Assembly (NCBI GenBank): GCA_023301505.1 | Contig: JALZUP010000001.1 | Span: 1-63,220, forward strand | Source of the DNA: Robiginitomaculum sp. | GTDB taxonomy: Bacteria > Pseudomonadota > Alphaproteobacteria > Caulobacterales > Maricaulaceae | Direction of reading: 5' to 3' | Length of the DNA stretch: 63,220 nt | Program-made: the position numbers and the translations under genes | Shown: one piece after another, positions 38,116 to 48,322 of the stretch | Numbering within the stretch: the stretch's first letter is position 1 | Layout of the letters: the number at the start of each line of letters is the position of its first letter | Notes under the pieces: model-generated | What the model was told of the DNA's origin: nothing | Databases searched by the model: none | What the model saw: the letters and a program-made list of their open reading frames with translations, nothing else

Positions 38116-39477
38116 ATGTCTGCCCGTATTCTTGTCGTTGATGACCTAGCCCCTAATATTCACCTTTTGCAGGTGAAGTTGCAGGCTGAATATTATGATG
38201 TTTTAACGGCTTCGAGTGGCGAAGAAGGCTTAGAAATCGCCAAAAATGAACGTGTGGATCTTGTCCTATTGGATGCGATGATGCCGGGTATGGATGGGTT
38301 TGAAGTTTGCGCGAAGTTGAAGTCTGACCCTAGAACATGGCAAATCCCTGTGGTTATGGTTACGGCACTCGATGATACGCGTGACCGTATTCGCGGTCTT
38401 GAAGCTGGCGCGGATGATTTTGTTACGAAGCCAATTGACGATTTTAATTTAATGGCGCGGGTGCGCTCTCTCTTACGCCTAAAAATGGTCACAGATCAGC
38501 TCTTAACTCATGGCTCCGATAATGATGTGGAAAGCTCTCGCCAATTAATTGAGCGGTTGAGCCAGCGCAGCGGCAATATCCTTGTTGTGGATGATCATAT
38601 TCGAAAATTAGAAAAAGTGGCTGACCCGCTTCAAGACCGTCATTCTGTACAGCTATGTCGCGATCCTAAAGAGGCGCTAAAGCTGGCGGAAAAAAATACG
38701 GACTTAATTATTGTTAGCCTGATTTCTGAAAAATTTGATGGCTTGCGTTTTTGCGCGCGTGTGCGCTCTGACGCGCGCATATCCGAAGTGCCTATTCTGG
38801 CGATTGGCGATCCTTATAATGAGGCTAACCTTGTCCGTGCCTATGATATTGGCATTACCGACACAGTTATGTATCCGGTTGAAGTGCAAGAATTGCTCGC
38901 GCGCGTAAATACACAGCTGCGCCGTAAATTTTATGCCGATAGTCTTCGCGATGACTTTAATGAAAGTCTTGAAATGGTTGTCTCTGACCCGTTGACGGGG
39001 CTAGGCAATCGCCGTTTCTTTGATCGCAATATGTTATCTATGAGCGAGCAAGCCACAGAAAATAAGCCTTATTCTATGATCATTTTCGATGTGGATAATT
39101 TCAAGCGTGTGAATGATATACTCGGCCATGATGTGGGCGATAGTGTGCTCAAACGAATAGCCTCGCGCCTCGCGTCAAATTTGCGTGCTGTGGATGTCAT
39201 TAGCCGTTATGGCGGGGAAGAATTTGTCATTGCAATGCCAAATACTAAGGCCAATGCAGCGCATATGGCGGCGGATCGTATTCGGGCGCTTATCTCTGGC
39301 TCGCCCGTCTCGATTGATGGCGAAGCGCTAAATGTCACGGTGAGCGCAGGTGTTGCGCAGTTTCGCGAAGGCGAAACGCCCAAAGATGTTTTCAAACGCG
39401 CTGATGAAGCTCTTTATAAGGCGAAACAGGGCGGGCGTGATCAAGTCCTGATCGCCAAACGCAAAAAAGCGGCCTAG
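38116..39477 (+). CDS. pleD: PleD-type diguanylate cyclase (REC-REC-GGDEF)
   Basis: REC1 LVVDDLAPN...LVLLDAMMPGMDGFEVC; REC2 lacking acceptor Asp; GGEEF with RAVD I-site. Confidence 0.94.
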   Translation: MSARILVVDDLAPNIHLLQVKLQAEYYDVLTASSGEEGLEIAKNERVDLVLLDAMMPGMDGFEVCAKLKSDPRTWQIPVVMVTALDDTRDRIRGLEAGADDFVTKPIDDFNLMARVRSLLRLKMVTDQLLTHGSDNDVESSRQLIERLSQRSGNILVVDDHIRKLEKVADPLQDRHSVQLCRDPKEALKLAEKNTDLIIVSLISEKFDGLRFCARVRSDARISEVPILAIGDPYNEANLVRAYDIGITDTVMYPVEVQELLARVNTQLRRKFYADSLRDDFNESLEMVVSDPLTGLGNRRFFDRNMLSMSEQATENKPYSMIIFDVDNFKRVNDILGHDVGDSVLKRIASRLASNLRAVDVISRYGGEEFVIAMPNTKANAAHMAADRIRALISGSPVSIDGEALNVTVSAGVAQFREGETPKDVFKRADEALYKAKQGGRDQVLIAKRKKAA

Positions 39478-39486
39478 TCGGCCGCT
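39463..39486 (-). terminator. Rho-independent terminator for rpmG, overlapping pleD 3' end
   Basis: On minus strand AGCGGCC-GACTA-GGCCGCT followed by TTTTT. Confidence 0.7.
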
Positions 39487-39534
39487 CATTGCTTTGTAAT
39501 ATGCGCGAAATAAGGCGCGCTAAAGGCTGGAAGA

Positions 39535-39702
39535 TTACTTAATCTTGCCTTCTTTAAATTCGACATGCTTACGCACGACAGGATCATATTTACGCTTGAC
39601 CATTTTCTCGGTCATTGTGCGGGCATTTTTCTTCGTCACATAGAAGAAACCTGTGCCGGCTGTTGAGTTCAAGCGAATTTTAACTGTGGTTGGCTTAGCC
39701 AT
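39535..39702 (-). CDS. rpmG: 50S ribosomal protein L33
   Basis: [55 protein letters not shown] translated by eye; 55 aa, below track cutoff. Confidence 0.96.
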   Translation of the reverse strand: MAKPTTVKIRLNSTAGTGFFYVTKKNARTMTEKMVKRKYDPVVRKHVEFKEGKIK

Positions 39703-39804
39703 GATACACCTTCAATCAAAGAGGGATTTGAAGCGCGCAACATAGTCAGCGCTCGCCCCTTGTCAACTATATTTATCGGGGCAATTGAGGGCTTTACTGC
39801 GGCG

Positions 39805-40608
39805 TTATTTCGTCTTCGCGGGGGGAAAGGCGTCAAGCTTGAAATGGCCCCGTTCAAAACGCGAATAGGGGATTGTTGACGGCGTCACGTCAGGCGTTAA
39901 AAACTGCGTCGCCGCGCCCAGCATCATTTGTGTGATCGGGTGCATTTGCAGCGCCGTATCAGCGGCGTGCACATCCACCCAGCATGTATTGAGCAGCTCT
40001 TCACTATCGGCAAAGGGACGCGCGCCCTCGGATTCGCTCAGGCGGCACAGAAAAAACCATGTATCAAATCGTTTCGGGCGATAAGGCGGGGTGATAGCGC
40101 GGCCAATCACCTCTATGCGTGACAGGTCTGGCATATGATTATGTGCATAAAACTTACGCCAGCTTTGATGTTGTGTTTGAGACTGCCCTTGAGACTGTGT
40201 TGATGAGGTTTTTTTATTGGGCATAGAAGAAGCGGCGGCGGGCTCGCCAATTATAAAGCCCGTCTCTTCAAATGTTTCGCGAATAGCGGCCATTACGCAG
40301 GCCCGCGCCCGCGCTGGGGGCATTGCGGCGGTTAAAATATGGGCTGTGCGCGCATTTAAATCATCACTGGCTTTGGCATAGCTATCGGCGCGCTCCACAC
40401 GTCCGCCCGGATAGACATAAATGTCGGGCATAAAATCATGCCGTTTAGACCGTAGCCCCATTAAAACCTGCTCGGCTCCGCGCGCCCCGCGTGCCAACAA
40501 GATTGTTGCGGCCAGTTTTGGCCGCGCGGCGCGGGGCATGGCGGCGCGCTCTGCCTTGTGCTTGTCGCTGACGGAGGCAGCTCGATTGGCAAGAGGGTGA
40601 TGTTTCAT
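39805..40608 (-). CDS. NUDIX hydrolase
   Basis: PDIYVYPGGRVERAD...AAIRETFEETGF. Confidence 0.88.
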   Translation of the reverse strand: MKHHPLANRAASVSDKHKAERAAMPRAARPKLAATILLARGARGAEQVLMGLRSKRHDFMPDIYVYPGGRVERADSYAKASDDLNARTAHILTAAMPPARARACVMAAIRETFEETGFIIGEPAAASSMPNKKTSSTQSQGQSQTQHQSWRKFYAHNHMPDLSRIEVIGRAITPPYRPKRFDTWFFLCRLSESEGARPFADSEELLNTCWVDVHAADTALQMHPITQMMLGAATQFLTPDVTPSTIPYSRFERGHFKLDAFPPAKTK

Positions 40609-40786
40609 GGGCTGAGTATAGAGAAAATGAGGAGAGCTGTCGCGGATTAATGAGCGTAGGCCTTTGGCGGTTAGTTATAATTTAGTTATAATAGAGCGTG
40701 GCTGTTTCCAATTATAGTGCAATGAAACCGAGCAAAATGCGCCGCTTTAATATCACCACTCGAACTAGGTCTCGAATTAGGCGGAG

Positions 40787-42793
40787 TTAATCAATACGTG
40801 CCCTAAATGAAAAGCTGGCTTGAGGATCAGGATTGCCGCCAAGAAACTGCCCTTTGGGGTTAAAGCAAATATAGGTAATGCTAGCATTGTAGCCTGACGA
40901 GGGAAGGTCGTTACACTCGCTCATATTGTCTGGCTCGGTAGAGGATGTAGAATAACCGACATCTGTAGCATATGTGAATGTAAGCCCTGTCGTGCCTATT
41001 TGCGTAAAAATGACGGGGTGAAGCTCTGGGGCTATTGGGCCGTCAATGTCTGAATTATAAAATGTCACATGATCTGGAATTTTATCTTTTAGGAAAACAC
41101 TATCCATATCGGCTGGTACGTCTCCTAGATTGGTTAGGGTGAGCGTATAAAGGACATCATTTCCTGGGAGCGCATATAAGCCGTCATTATTTGGATCCCA
41201 AACGTCTACGGATTTTTCTGCCTGTATATTAAGGTCGGTTAAGATTGATATTTCATAATCCTCAACTTCGCCGTCGGGGGCAATATCGGTTGCACTTAAC
41301 GCTGGTTGAGATGACCAACGTAACCGCATAAAGCTGTCCAATGTTGTCGCTGTTGCTGGCACTGTTACGGTAAAGCTGAGTTGACCATTCACATCTGTGT
41401 CTAATAGGTCAAAGACGATATTCTCATCTGCATCGTCAAAATCTTCGTCCGCGTTCCAATCGATCCAGCCTTGTAAATAATAGGCTCCTGCAACAGGTTC
41501 CGTCACATTAATGGTCAAGGTTTGGTCTAGGCCTAAAATAAACTCCAAATTAGAGCTTAGGCCATCATCTGTGTCTCCAAGGGCGTTAGCTGAACTGTTT
41601 GAATTTGGACTGCTGTCAAGCGTTACGCCAGAGCCAATATAGGCATTTGCAATTACATTATGTAGCGCCTCGGCATAAGTGTTTGGCAAGTCAGAGTTAT
41701 CGGCGTCAATCGTGATTGTGACATCTGCGGTATCAGTCTGTCCGCCATCGCTAAGTAAATAGGTAAATGTATCCGTGCCGTAAAATCCAGCATTGGGCGT
41801 GTAGGTAAAGCTACCATCACTCAGCGTTCCAGAGATGACACCATTTGAGGGAGCCGTCGTTGCGGGATCGGCCCACAAAACAGAGAGAGTTGCTCCATCA
41901 GGGTCGCTATCAACGCCGTTTCCATTATCGGCAATAAGGTTGCCCGTAAGTGCTGTTTCTATACCTGTTTGAAATTCATCATCTTTGGCGACGGGCGGCA
42001 GAGCTGGAAAGTTGACGGCGCTACAAGAAAACCCGTCATTATTTCCGTTTGGAGTAAGGTCTGCAACAAAAACCCATTCAGGGGTGCTGCTAAAGGGGTT
42101 AATAAGCTCGTAAATATCACCCGTCCCGTTATGAAACCCCCAAATACGGCCAGACAAATCCGACCAGCTCGCTCCAAAGCTAAAAGACGGGGCGCCTGGG
42201 GGAACAATGGCTGCTTGAGTATATGTCGTCATTGTTTGGAAATCGTACCAATAAAGCAGATTGCCTCTAACTAATAAAATATAAGCATCGCTTCCATCTT
42301 CTACATAGACAAAATCCCCTGTTGAGGGCGGGGTGACGCCTGTAAATGTTTCTTCAGTAAAAACTGTTGTTCCTGAAGCTTCGGAGGCTGTAATGTCCAT
42401 TTTGATAAGTACTCTGCGGTTTGTACGTTTTAATCCGTATAAATTACCGCTATAGTCCATTGTGCCAACAAAACTTAGGGCTCCGCCAATGCCTGTACTA
42501 ATAAGTTCGCGTGTACTATCGGAGCCTAGGCGATATACGCCGGCTGCATTTAAGGCATAGGCATAATTATCTTGAATATTATACCCAGCGCCATTGAGGC
42601 TGGGGCTATTGGTTGTCCCTTGAGCCACATAGGTTAAAGTTACAGGATCAAGTCTGAAAAGGCGGTTGGTTAAAAGCTGATATGGGAATCCGTCACAGTT
42701 GAATTCTGGCGGAGCTGCATGTGCAGGGCTCGACACTATTATCAAGCTTGCAAGTGATAATAACGATGCAACAATAAGGTGTAAAAACTTCAT
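40787..42793 (-). CDS. Large secreted multidomain protein (DUF6923-like N-term, cadherin/Ig-like, GEVED and DUF11-like domains)
   Basis: Signal peptide; TNSPSLNGAGYNIQDNYAYAL; GFYGTDTFTYLLSDGGQTDTADVTI; DGEVEDYEI; PGNDVLYTLTLTNLGDVPAD. Confidence 0.75.
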   Translation of the reverse strand: MKFLHLIVASLLSLASLIIVSSPAHAAPPEFNCDGFPYQLLTNRLFRLDPVTLTYVAQGTTNSPSLNGAGYNIQDNYAYALNAAGVYRLGSDSTRELISTGIGGALSFVGTMDYSGNLYGLKRTNRRVLIKMDITASEASGTTVFTEETFTGVTPPSTGDFVYVEDGSDAYILLVRGNLLYWYDFQTMTTYTQAAIVPPGAPSFSFGASWSDLSGRIWGFHNGTGDIYELINPFSSTPEWVFVADLTPNGNNDGFSCSAVNFPALPPVAKDDEFQTGIETALTGNLIADNGNGVDSDPDGATLSVLWADPATTAPSNGVISGTLSDGSFTYTPNAGFYGTDTFTYLLSDGGQTDTADVTITIDADNSDLPNTYAEALHNVIANAYIGSGVTLDSSPNSNSSANALGDTDDGLSSNLEFILGLDQTLTINVTEPVAGAYYLQGWIDWNADEDFDDADENIVFDLLDTDVNGQLSFTVTVPATATTLDSFMRLRWSSQPALSATDIAPDGEVEDYEISILTDLNIQAEKSVDVWDPNNDGLYALPGNDVLYTLTLTNLGDVPADMDSVFLKDKIPDHVTFYNSDIDGPIAPELHPVIFTQIGTTGLTFTYATDVGYSTSSTEPDNMSECNDLPSSGYNASITYICFNPKGQFLGGNPDPQASFSFRARID

Positions 42794-42953
42794 GCGCTAT
42801 TATATTGAGCCACCCTTTAACTTAAAGTGAATGGATGGCTGTGTAGAGGTTAACCGAAATTAACATGTTTGTTTTGGGGAAATATCCTGCTTTCGGCTTA
42901 CCTATAGCCATGCACTGATGTGAGTATAAGCTCATTCCAGCTATCGTCACTGG

Positions 42954-45179
42954 CTATCGCCGCCGTTTACGCCCGCTTCGGCTTTTATGCTTGCGGTAAT
43001 TTGCGCCAGCACCGCCCTTGGGCTTTTTCCCTGGCTCTGCCTTGCTTGCCATTTCAAATATCAGCCCGCCCGTGACGGGAGTGGCTTCTTTGAGGCGAAC
43101 AATGCAGCGCGCGCCGAATTTATAGGTTCCCCCCGTCTCATAGCCGATCAGGCTGCGAGATTTTTCGTCAAATTTGAAGCGCTCATAGCCTAGCTCACGC
43201 ATGGGAACAAAGCCGTCCGCGCCTGTCTCATCTAGGGTTACGAATAGGCCAAAATTTGTAACCCCGCCAATGCGCGCGCCAAATTTTGCGCCCAAACGAT
43301 CAGACAGATAGGCGGCAATGTAGCGGTCTTTGGCATCGCGCTCTGCGGCCATGGCGCGGCGCTCTGTATTACTAATATGCTCGGCGGTGTCTTTTAGGCG
43401 CGAGATTTCTTGCTGGCTTAGACCATCATCACCAAAGCCAAATGCGCTGATGAGGGCGCGGTGTACTATAAGGTCAGCATAGCGGCGAATTGGACTAGTG
43501 AAATGGGCATAATGGGTCAGGTTGAGGCCAAAGTGACCCCCATTTTTGGGGCTGTAAATGGCTTGGCTTTGCGTGCGCAAGACGGCCATGCCGATAACTT
43601 CGGAAAGGTCGCGCTCGCTGGCCCGCGACAGAAGCGTGTTAAAGCGCGCCGTGCTGGCCCGCTCGCCCAGCGCCCATTTGAGGTTCATCGCAGGCAGAAA
43701 ATCAGCCAGCCCTTGCAAGCGTTCGCGCTGGGGCGGTTCATGGACGCGGTAAACTAGCTCAGCAGATTTTGCCTCCAAGGCTTGCGCGGCGGCGACATTG
43801 GCCTGTATCATACATTCTTCGACTAGCTTATGGGCGTCAAAGCGCTCGCGCACTTCTATGGCGGTCACTGTGCCGTCATCACCTACGCGCACGCGCCGCT
43901 CTGGCATTTCAATATTAAGCGGGGCGCGCTCATCACGCGCCTTAGAGATTGCTTGATAGGCGGCATAAAGCGCGTCCAGTTGCGCTATGACGGGCAAGGC
44001 CGCTTCGCCCGGATTGCCCTCAAAGGCAGCTTGAGCTTGGCCGTAAGTTAGGCGCGCATGAGAACGCATTAGCCCGCGGTGGAACTTATGCCCCGTCTTG
44101 CGTCCGTCTTTATCAAAGCTAAGCCGCACCGCCATACAGGCACGGTCTTCATTAGGGCGCAGCGAGCATAGATCAGAGGAGAGCGCATGGGGCAGCATAG
44201 GCTCCACCCGATCAGGCAGATAAACACTATTGCCGCGCAGACGGGCGGCTTTGTCGAGCGGGCTGGCCGGCGTGACAAAAGCGGCGACATCAGCAATGGC
44301 AACCCAAATGACCCATCCGCCTGTCTCTTCATTGCGGTGAGCATAAAGCGCATCGTCAAAATCTTTGGCATCATCAGGGTCGATTGTGACGAGCGGGAGG
44401 TGACGTAAATCTTCGCGCTTTTTAGATATGTCTGGCATGGTGAGGCTATCGGCTTGTGCCAACACCTCATCCTGAAAGCCAAGCGGTATATTATGCTCAT
44501 GCAAAGAGATGAGCGACGCGCCGCGCCCGCCCTTGGTTGTGCCTAGATGCTCGATGATTTTGGCTTGGCGAAATCCTGCACGGCGCGGGCCTGATATTGT
44601 CTCAAATAGGACAAGGTCTTGGTCGGCGAGGGCGGGCTGTTTGTCCTCTTTTTTTGTCTGCGGGATATATTCATCGCGTGACTTTTTGCTGACAGGTTTA
44701 ATGCGCAGGCCTCGCCCCGTGGCGAGAATGACGCCCAGCTCTCGGCGCGGCGTGCGGCCTAGCACTTTGATCACGCTTGCGGTTTTTTTAGCCAGATTGA
44801 TACGGCAGAGCGCCTTACCGCCCACGCCTAATTTAGCGGCTTTGCGCTCGCGCGGCTTGCCAGATCGGGGGCTATGTTCGGTGATGATAAATTCAGGCGG
44901 ATCCTGCTCGCTCACTTTTCCAGATGGCACGCCGATCATATCGCCCTGATCATCTATGCGGATAATGTCCATTACAACAACACTGGGCAAATCACCAGCT
45001 ACGCGGTAAGTGCGGCGATTGTCCGTGATTAATTTGCCAGCCTCTACCAGTTCACGTAGGGCGGTGCGTAAGTCTCGCCGCTCATCCCCCGTAATGCCCA
45101 ATGCGCGGGCAATCTCGCGTTTCCCGAGCCGGTCTGGCTGGGCCTCTACGGCCCGCAGGATGGCCTTTTTATCGACCAT
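42954..45179 (-). CDS. rnr: Ribonuclease R
   Basis: TIDPDDAKDFDDALYA; HYAHFTSPIRRYADLIVHR; S1 domain; basic C-term. Confidence 0.95.
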   Translation of the reverse strand: MVDKKAILRAVEAQPDRLGKREIARALGITGDERRDLRTALRELVEAGKLITDNRRTYRVAGDLPSVVVMDIIRIDDQGDMIGVPSGKVSEQDPPEFIITEHSPRSGKPRERKAAKLGVGGKALCRINLAKKTASVIKVLGRTPRRELGVILATGRGLRIKPVSKKSRDEYIPQTKKEDKQPALADQDLVLFETISGPRRAGFRQAKIIEHLGTTKGGRGASLISLHEHNIPLGFQDEVLAQADSLTMPDISKKREDLRHLPLVTIDPDDAKDFDDALYAHRNEETGGWVIWVAIADVAAFVTPASPLDKAARLRGNSVYLPDRVEPMLPHALSSDLCSLRPNEDRACMAVRLSFDKDGRKTGHKFHRGLMRSHARLTYGQAQAAFEGNPGEAALPVIAQLDALYAAYQAISKARDERAPLNIEMPERRVRVGDDGTVTAIEVRERFDAHKLVEECMIQANVAAAQALEAKSAELVYRVHEPPQRERLQGLADFLPAMNLKWALGERASTARFNTLLSRASERDLSEVIGMAVLRTQSQAIYSPKNGGHFGLNLTHYAHFTSPIRRYADLIVHRALISAFGFGDDGLSQQEISRLKDTAEHISNTERRAMAAERDAKDRYIAAYLSDRLGAKFGARIGGVTNFGLFVTLDETGADGFVPMRELGYERFKFDEKSRSLIGYETGGTYKFGARCIVRLKEATPVTGGLIFEMASKAEPGKKPKGGAGANYRKHKSRSGRKRRR

Positions 45180-45182
45180 ATA

Positions 45183-47792
45183 TTAGGCGGTTTTCTTTTT
45201 CGCAGCAGGTTTTTTCTTGGCTGGGGCTTTTTTCTTAGCCGCAGGTTTTTTCTTAGCTGTTGCTTTTTTCTTCTTAGCTGCAGGTTTTTTCTTGCCAGAT
45301 TTAGCTTCTTTTTCTGCGATATATTCTAGCGCCATATCTATATTTATATCATCGGGTTTGACATCATTTGGAATGGTGGCATTGACCTTTTGATATTTAA
45401 TGTAAGGGCCATAGCGGCCATCGCGAATTTGCACAGGCTCGCCTGTCGTCGGATGATCGCCCAAGTCTTTTAGTACAGTTCCGCCGCGTGTGCGTCCCTT
45501 GGCTTTTTTCTCAGCAATTAAGGTCACAGCGCGGTTCAGACCGACTTGGAAGACCTCGTCAATATTTTCCATATTGGCGTAAGTTCCGCGATGCTTCACA
45601 TAAGGGCCGTAACGTCCCAGCGCCGCCGTGATCATTTCTTGATCTTCGGGATGCGGGCCAATCTCGCGCGGTAGGGAGAGCAGTTTCACGCCGCGCTCCA
45701 TATCAATGCTATCATAAGGCCATTCTTTGGGAAGGCCTGTGCGTTTTGGCTTGGTTTTTTCTTCCGCTTCAGGATCGGACATTTCGACATAAGGGCCAAA
45801 GCGTCCAGTTTTGAGCAGCATTTCCCAGCCTGTATCAGGGTGCAGACCGAGCATTTTGTCATCTTGCATTTCATTGGCTGCTTGGCCTTGGCCGAAGGGA
45901 CGCGTAAATTTGCAATCTGAATAATTAGAACAGCCGACAAATGAGCCATATTTGCCCAATTTCAAACTGAGCTGTCCATCGTCACAGCGCGGACATTTGC
46001 GCGGATCGCTGCCATCTTCTTTTTCTGGGAAGACGAGGTTTTTAAGCGCGTCATTCATCGCGTCTAAAACATGGGTGACACGTAATTCTTTGGTCTCGTC
46101 AATATGGCCCGCAAATTGCGTCCAAAAATCACGCAACAAGACTTTCCAGCTCAGATCACCTGCTGAGACTTTATCAAGGCGTTCTTCAAGGTCAGCCGTA
46201 TAGTCATATTGGACATAACGCGAAAAGAAATTCTCAAGAAAAGCGGTAACAAGGCGGCCTTTATCATCTGGCGTAAAACGGCGCTTATCAAGATTTACAT
46301 AGCCGCGATCCTGCAAAACTTTGAGGATTGAGGCATATGTAGATGGGCGGCCAATGCCTAGCTCTTCCATCTTTTTAACCAGTGACGCTTCGCTATAACG
46401 AGGCGGCGGCTGGGTGAAATGCTGATCTGCGCTGATGTTTTTGGCGCTAAGGCTATCGCCTGCGGATACGGGCGGCATAACCGCGTCGCTTTCTTTTTCA
46501 TCGCTGGCGGGTTTGCTCTCTTCATATAAAGATAAAAAGCCATCAAAGCGAACGACAGTTCCTGACGCGCGCAAGCCCACACTCTTATCATTCGCGCCAA
46601 TTTCAATCGTCGTGCGCTCAAGCTTGGCGCTAGACATTTGGCTGGCCATGGCCCGTTTCCAAACCAGCGCATATAGCTTACCCAAATCGGCGGGCAAGTT
46701 TAAGCTCTCTGGCGTGCGGGCAAAGCTAGTCGGGCGAATGGCTTCATGGGCCTCTTGCGCATTTTTGGCTTTGCTGGTGTAAACACGTGGTTTTTCGGGC
46801 AGATAATCTTTGCCATAATTGCCATTAATGACATCGCGGCATTCATCTATGGCTTCGGCCACCATAGAGACGCCATCCGTTCGCATATAAGTAATCAGGC
46901 CTGTTGTCTCGCCGCCAATATCAATGCCTTCATATAGTTTTTGTGCCGTTTGCATTGTACGGGTCGCGCTAAAGCCTAGGCGGCGCGAGGCGTCTTGCTG
47001 TATGGTTGATGTGGTGAAAGGCGCAGGCGGGTTACGCGAGAGCGGCTTAGCTTCAACAGAGGTGACGGAGAGCGACGCCTTTTCAACGGCGGCTTTGGCA
47101 GCCAGCGCGCTGGCTTCATTATTTAATGAGAATTTATCAAGCTTTTCGCCGCCCAATGTTGTCAATTTGGCTTTAACATTGCCCTTAGCCGTGTTCATCA
47201 TACCGTCTACGGTCCAGAACTCTTTCGGATCAAAGGCTTCTATCTCTGTTTCGCGCTCACAAATGAGGCGCAGAGCCACAGATTGCACACGTCCTGCCGA
47301 ACGCGCGCCCGGCAATTTGCGCCACAAAACAGGGGAGAGGTTAAACCCAACCAGATAATCAAGTGCGCGGCGGGCCAAATAGGCTTCGACCAATTCCATG
47401 TCCAGCTCACGCGGATTGGCAATGGCGTCTGTGACGGATTTTTTGGTGATGGCGTTAAAGACAACCCGTTCTATTTCTTTATCTTTTAGGGCCTTTTTCT
47501 TAGCTAATACTTCGAGTAAATGCCAGCTAATGGCTTCACCTTCGCGGTCCGGATCGGTCGCGAGAATAAGTTTGTCAGATTTTTTTAGCGCCTCGACAAT
47601 GTCTTTAATGCGGCCAGAGGATTTGCGGTCCACGCTCCATTTCATCGCAAAATCTTCCTCTGGATCAACGGAGCCATTTTTGGAAGGAAGGTCGCGCACA
47701 TGGCCAAAACTGGCCAGAACCTTATAATTTTTACCCAAATATTTTTCGATGGTTTTGGCTTTCGCCGGCGATTCAACAATCACAAGGTTCAT
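45183..47792 (-). CDS. topA: DNA topoisomerase I with Lys-rich C-terminal tail
   Basis: VIVESPAKAKTIEKYLGKNYKV; LITYMRTDGVSM; zinc finger CPRCDDGQL; AKKKPAAKKK tail. Confidence 0.96.
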   Translation of the reverse strand: MNLVIVESPAKAKTIEKYLGKNYKVLASFGHVRDLPSKNGSVDPEEDFAMKWSVDRKSSGRIKDIVEALKKSDKLILATDPDREGEAISWHLLEVLAKKKALKDKEIERVVFNAITKKSVTDAIANPRELDMELVEAYLARRALDYLVGFNLSPVLWRKLPGARSAGRVQSVALRLICERETEIEAFDPKEFWTVDGMMNTAKGNVKAKLTTLGGEKLDKFSLNNEASALAAKAAVEKASLSVTSVEAKPLSRNPPAPFTTSTIQQDASRRLGFSATRTMQTAQKLYEGIDIGGETTGLITYMRTDGVSMVAEAIDECRDVINGNYGKDYLPEKPRVYTSKAKNAQEAHEAIRPTSFARTPESLNLPADLGKLYALVWKRAMASQMSSAKLERTTIEIGANDKSVGLRASGTVVRFDGFLSLYEESKPASDEKESDAVMPPVSAGDSLSAKNISADQHFTQPPPRYSEASLVKKMEELGIGRPSTYASILKVLQDRGYVNLDKRRFTPDDKGRLVTAFLENFFSRYVQYDYTADLEERLDKVSAGDLSWKVLLRDFWTQFAGHIDETKELRVTHVLDAMNDALKNLVFPEKEDGSDPRKCPRCDDGQLSLKLGKYGSFVGCSNYSDCKFTRPFGQGQAANEMQDDKMLGLHPDTGWEMLLKTGRFGPYVEMSDPEAEEKTKPKRTGLPKEWPYDSIDMERGVKLLSLPREIGPHPEDQEMITAALGRYGPYVKHRGTYANMENIDEVFQVGLNRAVTLIAEKKAKGRTRGGTVLKDLGDHPTTGEPVQIRDGRYGPYIKYQKVNATIPNDVKPDDINIDMALEYIAEKEAKSGKKKPAAKKKKATAKKKPAAKKKAPAKKKPAAKKKTA

Positions 47793-47824
47793 TTTAATCT
47801 CAGTTTTCTACGCTATATGTCTTA

Positions 47825-47843
47825 AATCTCACGCGGTGAGATT
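47825..47843. promoter_or_regulatory. Perfect inverted repeat upstream of topA
   Basis: AATCTCAC-GCG-GTGAGATT, extra half-site AATCTCA at 47796-47802. Confidence 0.45.
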
Positions 47844-48057
47844 CGCGATCCAGCGGCTTCAAAATCGAGCGGAACGTGGCCGAGTGTCAATTGAAAGTCA
47901 ACCGCGCGCTGTATGTGAATAGAGCTTGTATATAAGAAATTCTCGAAACACCCCTTCAAACTATCGCTAAAGTTGCATGCACTTGATTTATATTCAATTA
48001 AGTGTATTTATGAAATGTGCAATTTATCAGTTAGATATATAAGTTAAGGGCGATTTT

Positions 48058-48315
48058 ATGAATAGATCAAATGAGACGAGCGGCGTAGCACATGCGGCCG
48101 ACATAGCGGTGGCAAGCGCAGCGGTGAATAAGCATGTTGATGACTACATAAAACAAATGCTGGCAGAATTATCTAATATGGCGCGCGATAATGGCCTCGC
48201 CGAGAGTGCGCGTTTTATCGACGCCGCTTTACTCATCATTTTGAATCAAAATTTAGAGCCATTAGCGACTGAGGCGGTTAAAGCAGATGAAACGGTGGAT
48301 TCTTTTCTTAGCTAA
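48058..48315 (+). CDS. Small hypothetical helical protein (85 aa)
   Basis: ORF divergent from topA, convergent with dprA; no family recognised. Confidence 0.5.
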   Translation: MNRSNETSGVAHAADIAVASAAVNKHVDDYIKQMLAELSNMARDNGLAESARFIDAALLIILNQNLEPLATEAVKADETVDSFLS

Positions 48316-48322
48316 GCTGGCG

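Noticed and set aside
42849-42864. GTTAACCGAAATTAAC as a possible CtrA box upstream of the secreted protein
   Set aside because: Spacing is TTAA-N6-TTAA, not the TTAA-N7-TTAA consensus; a similar N6 element at 37551-37564 lies in the dinB ribosome-binding region, so chance is likely.
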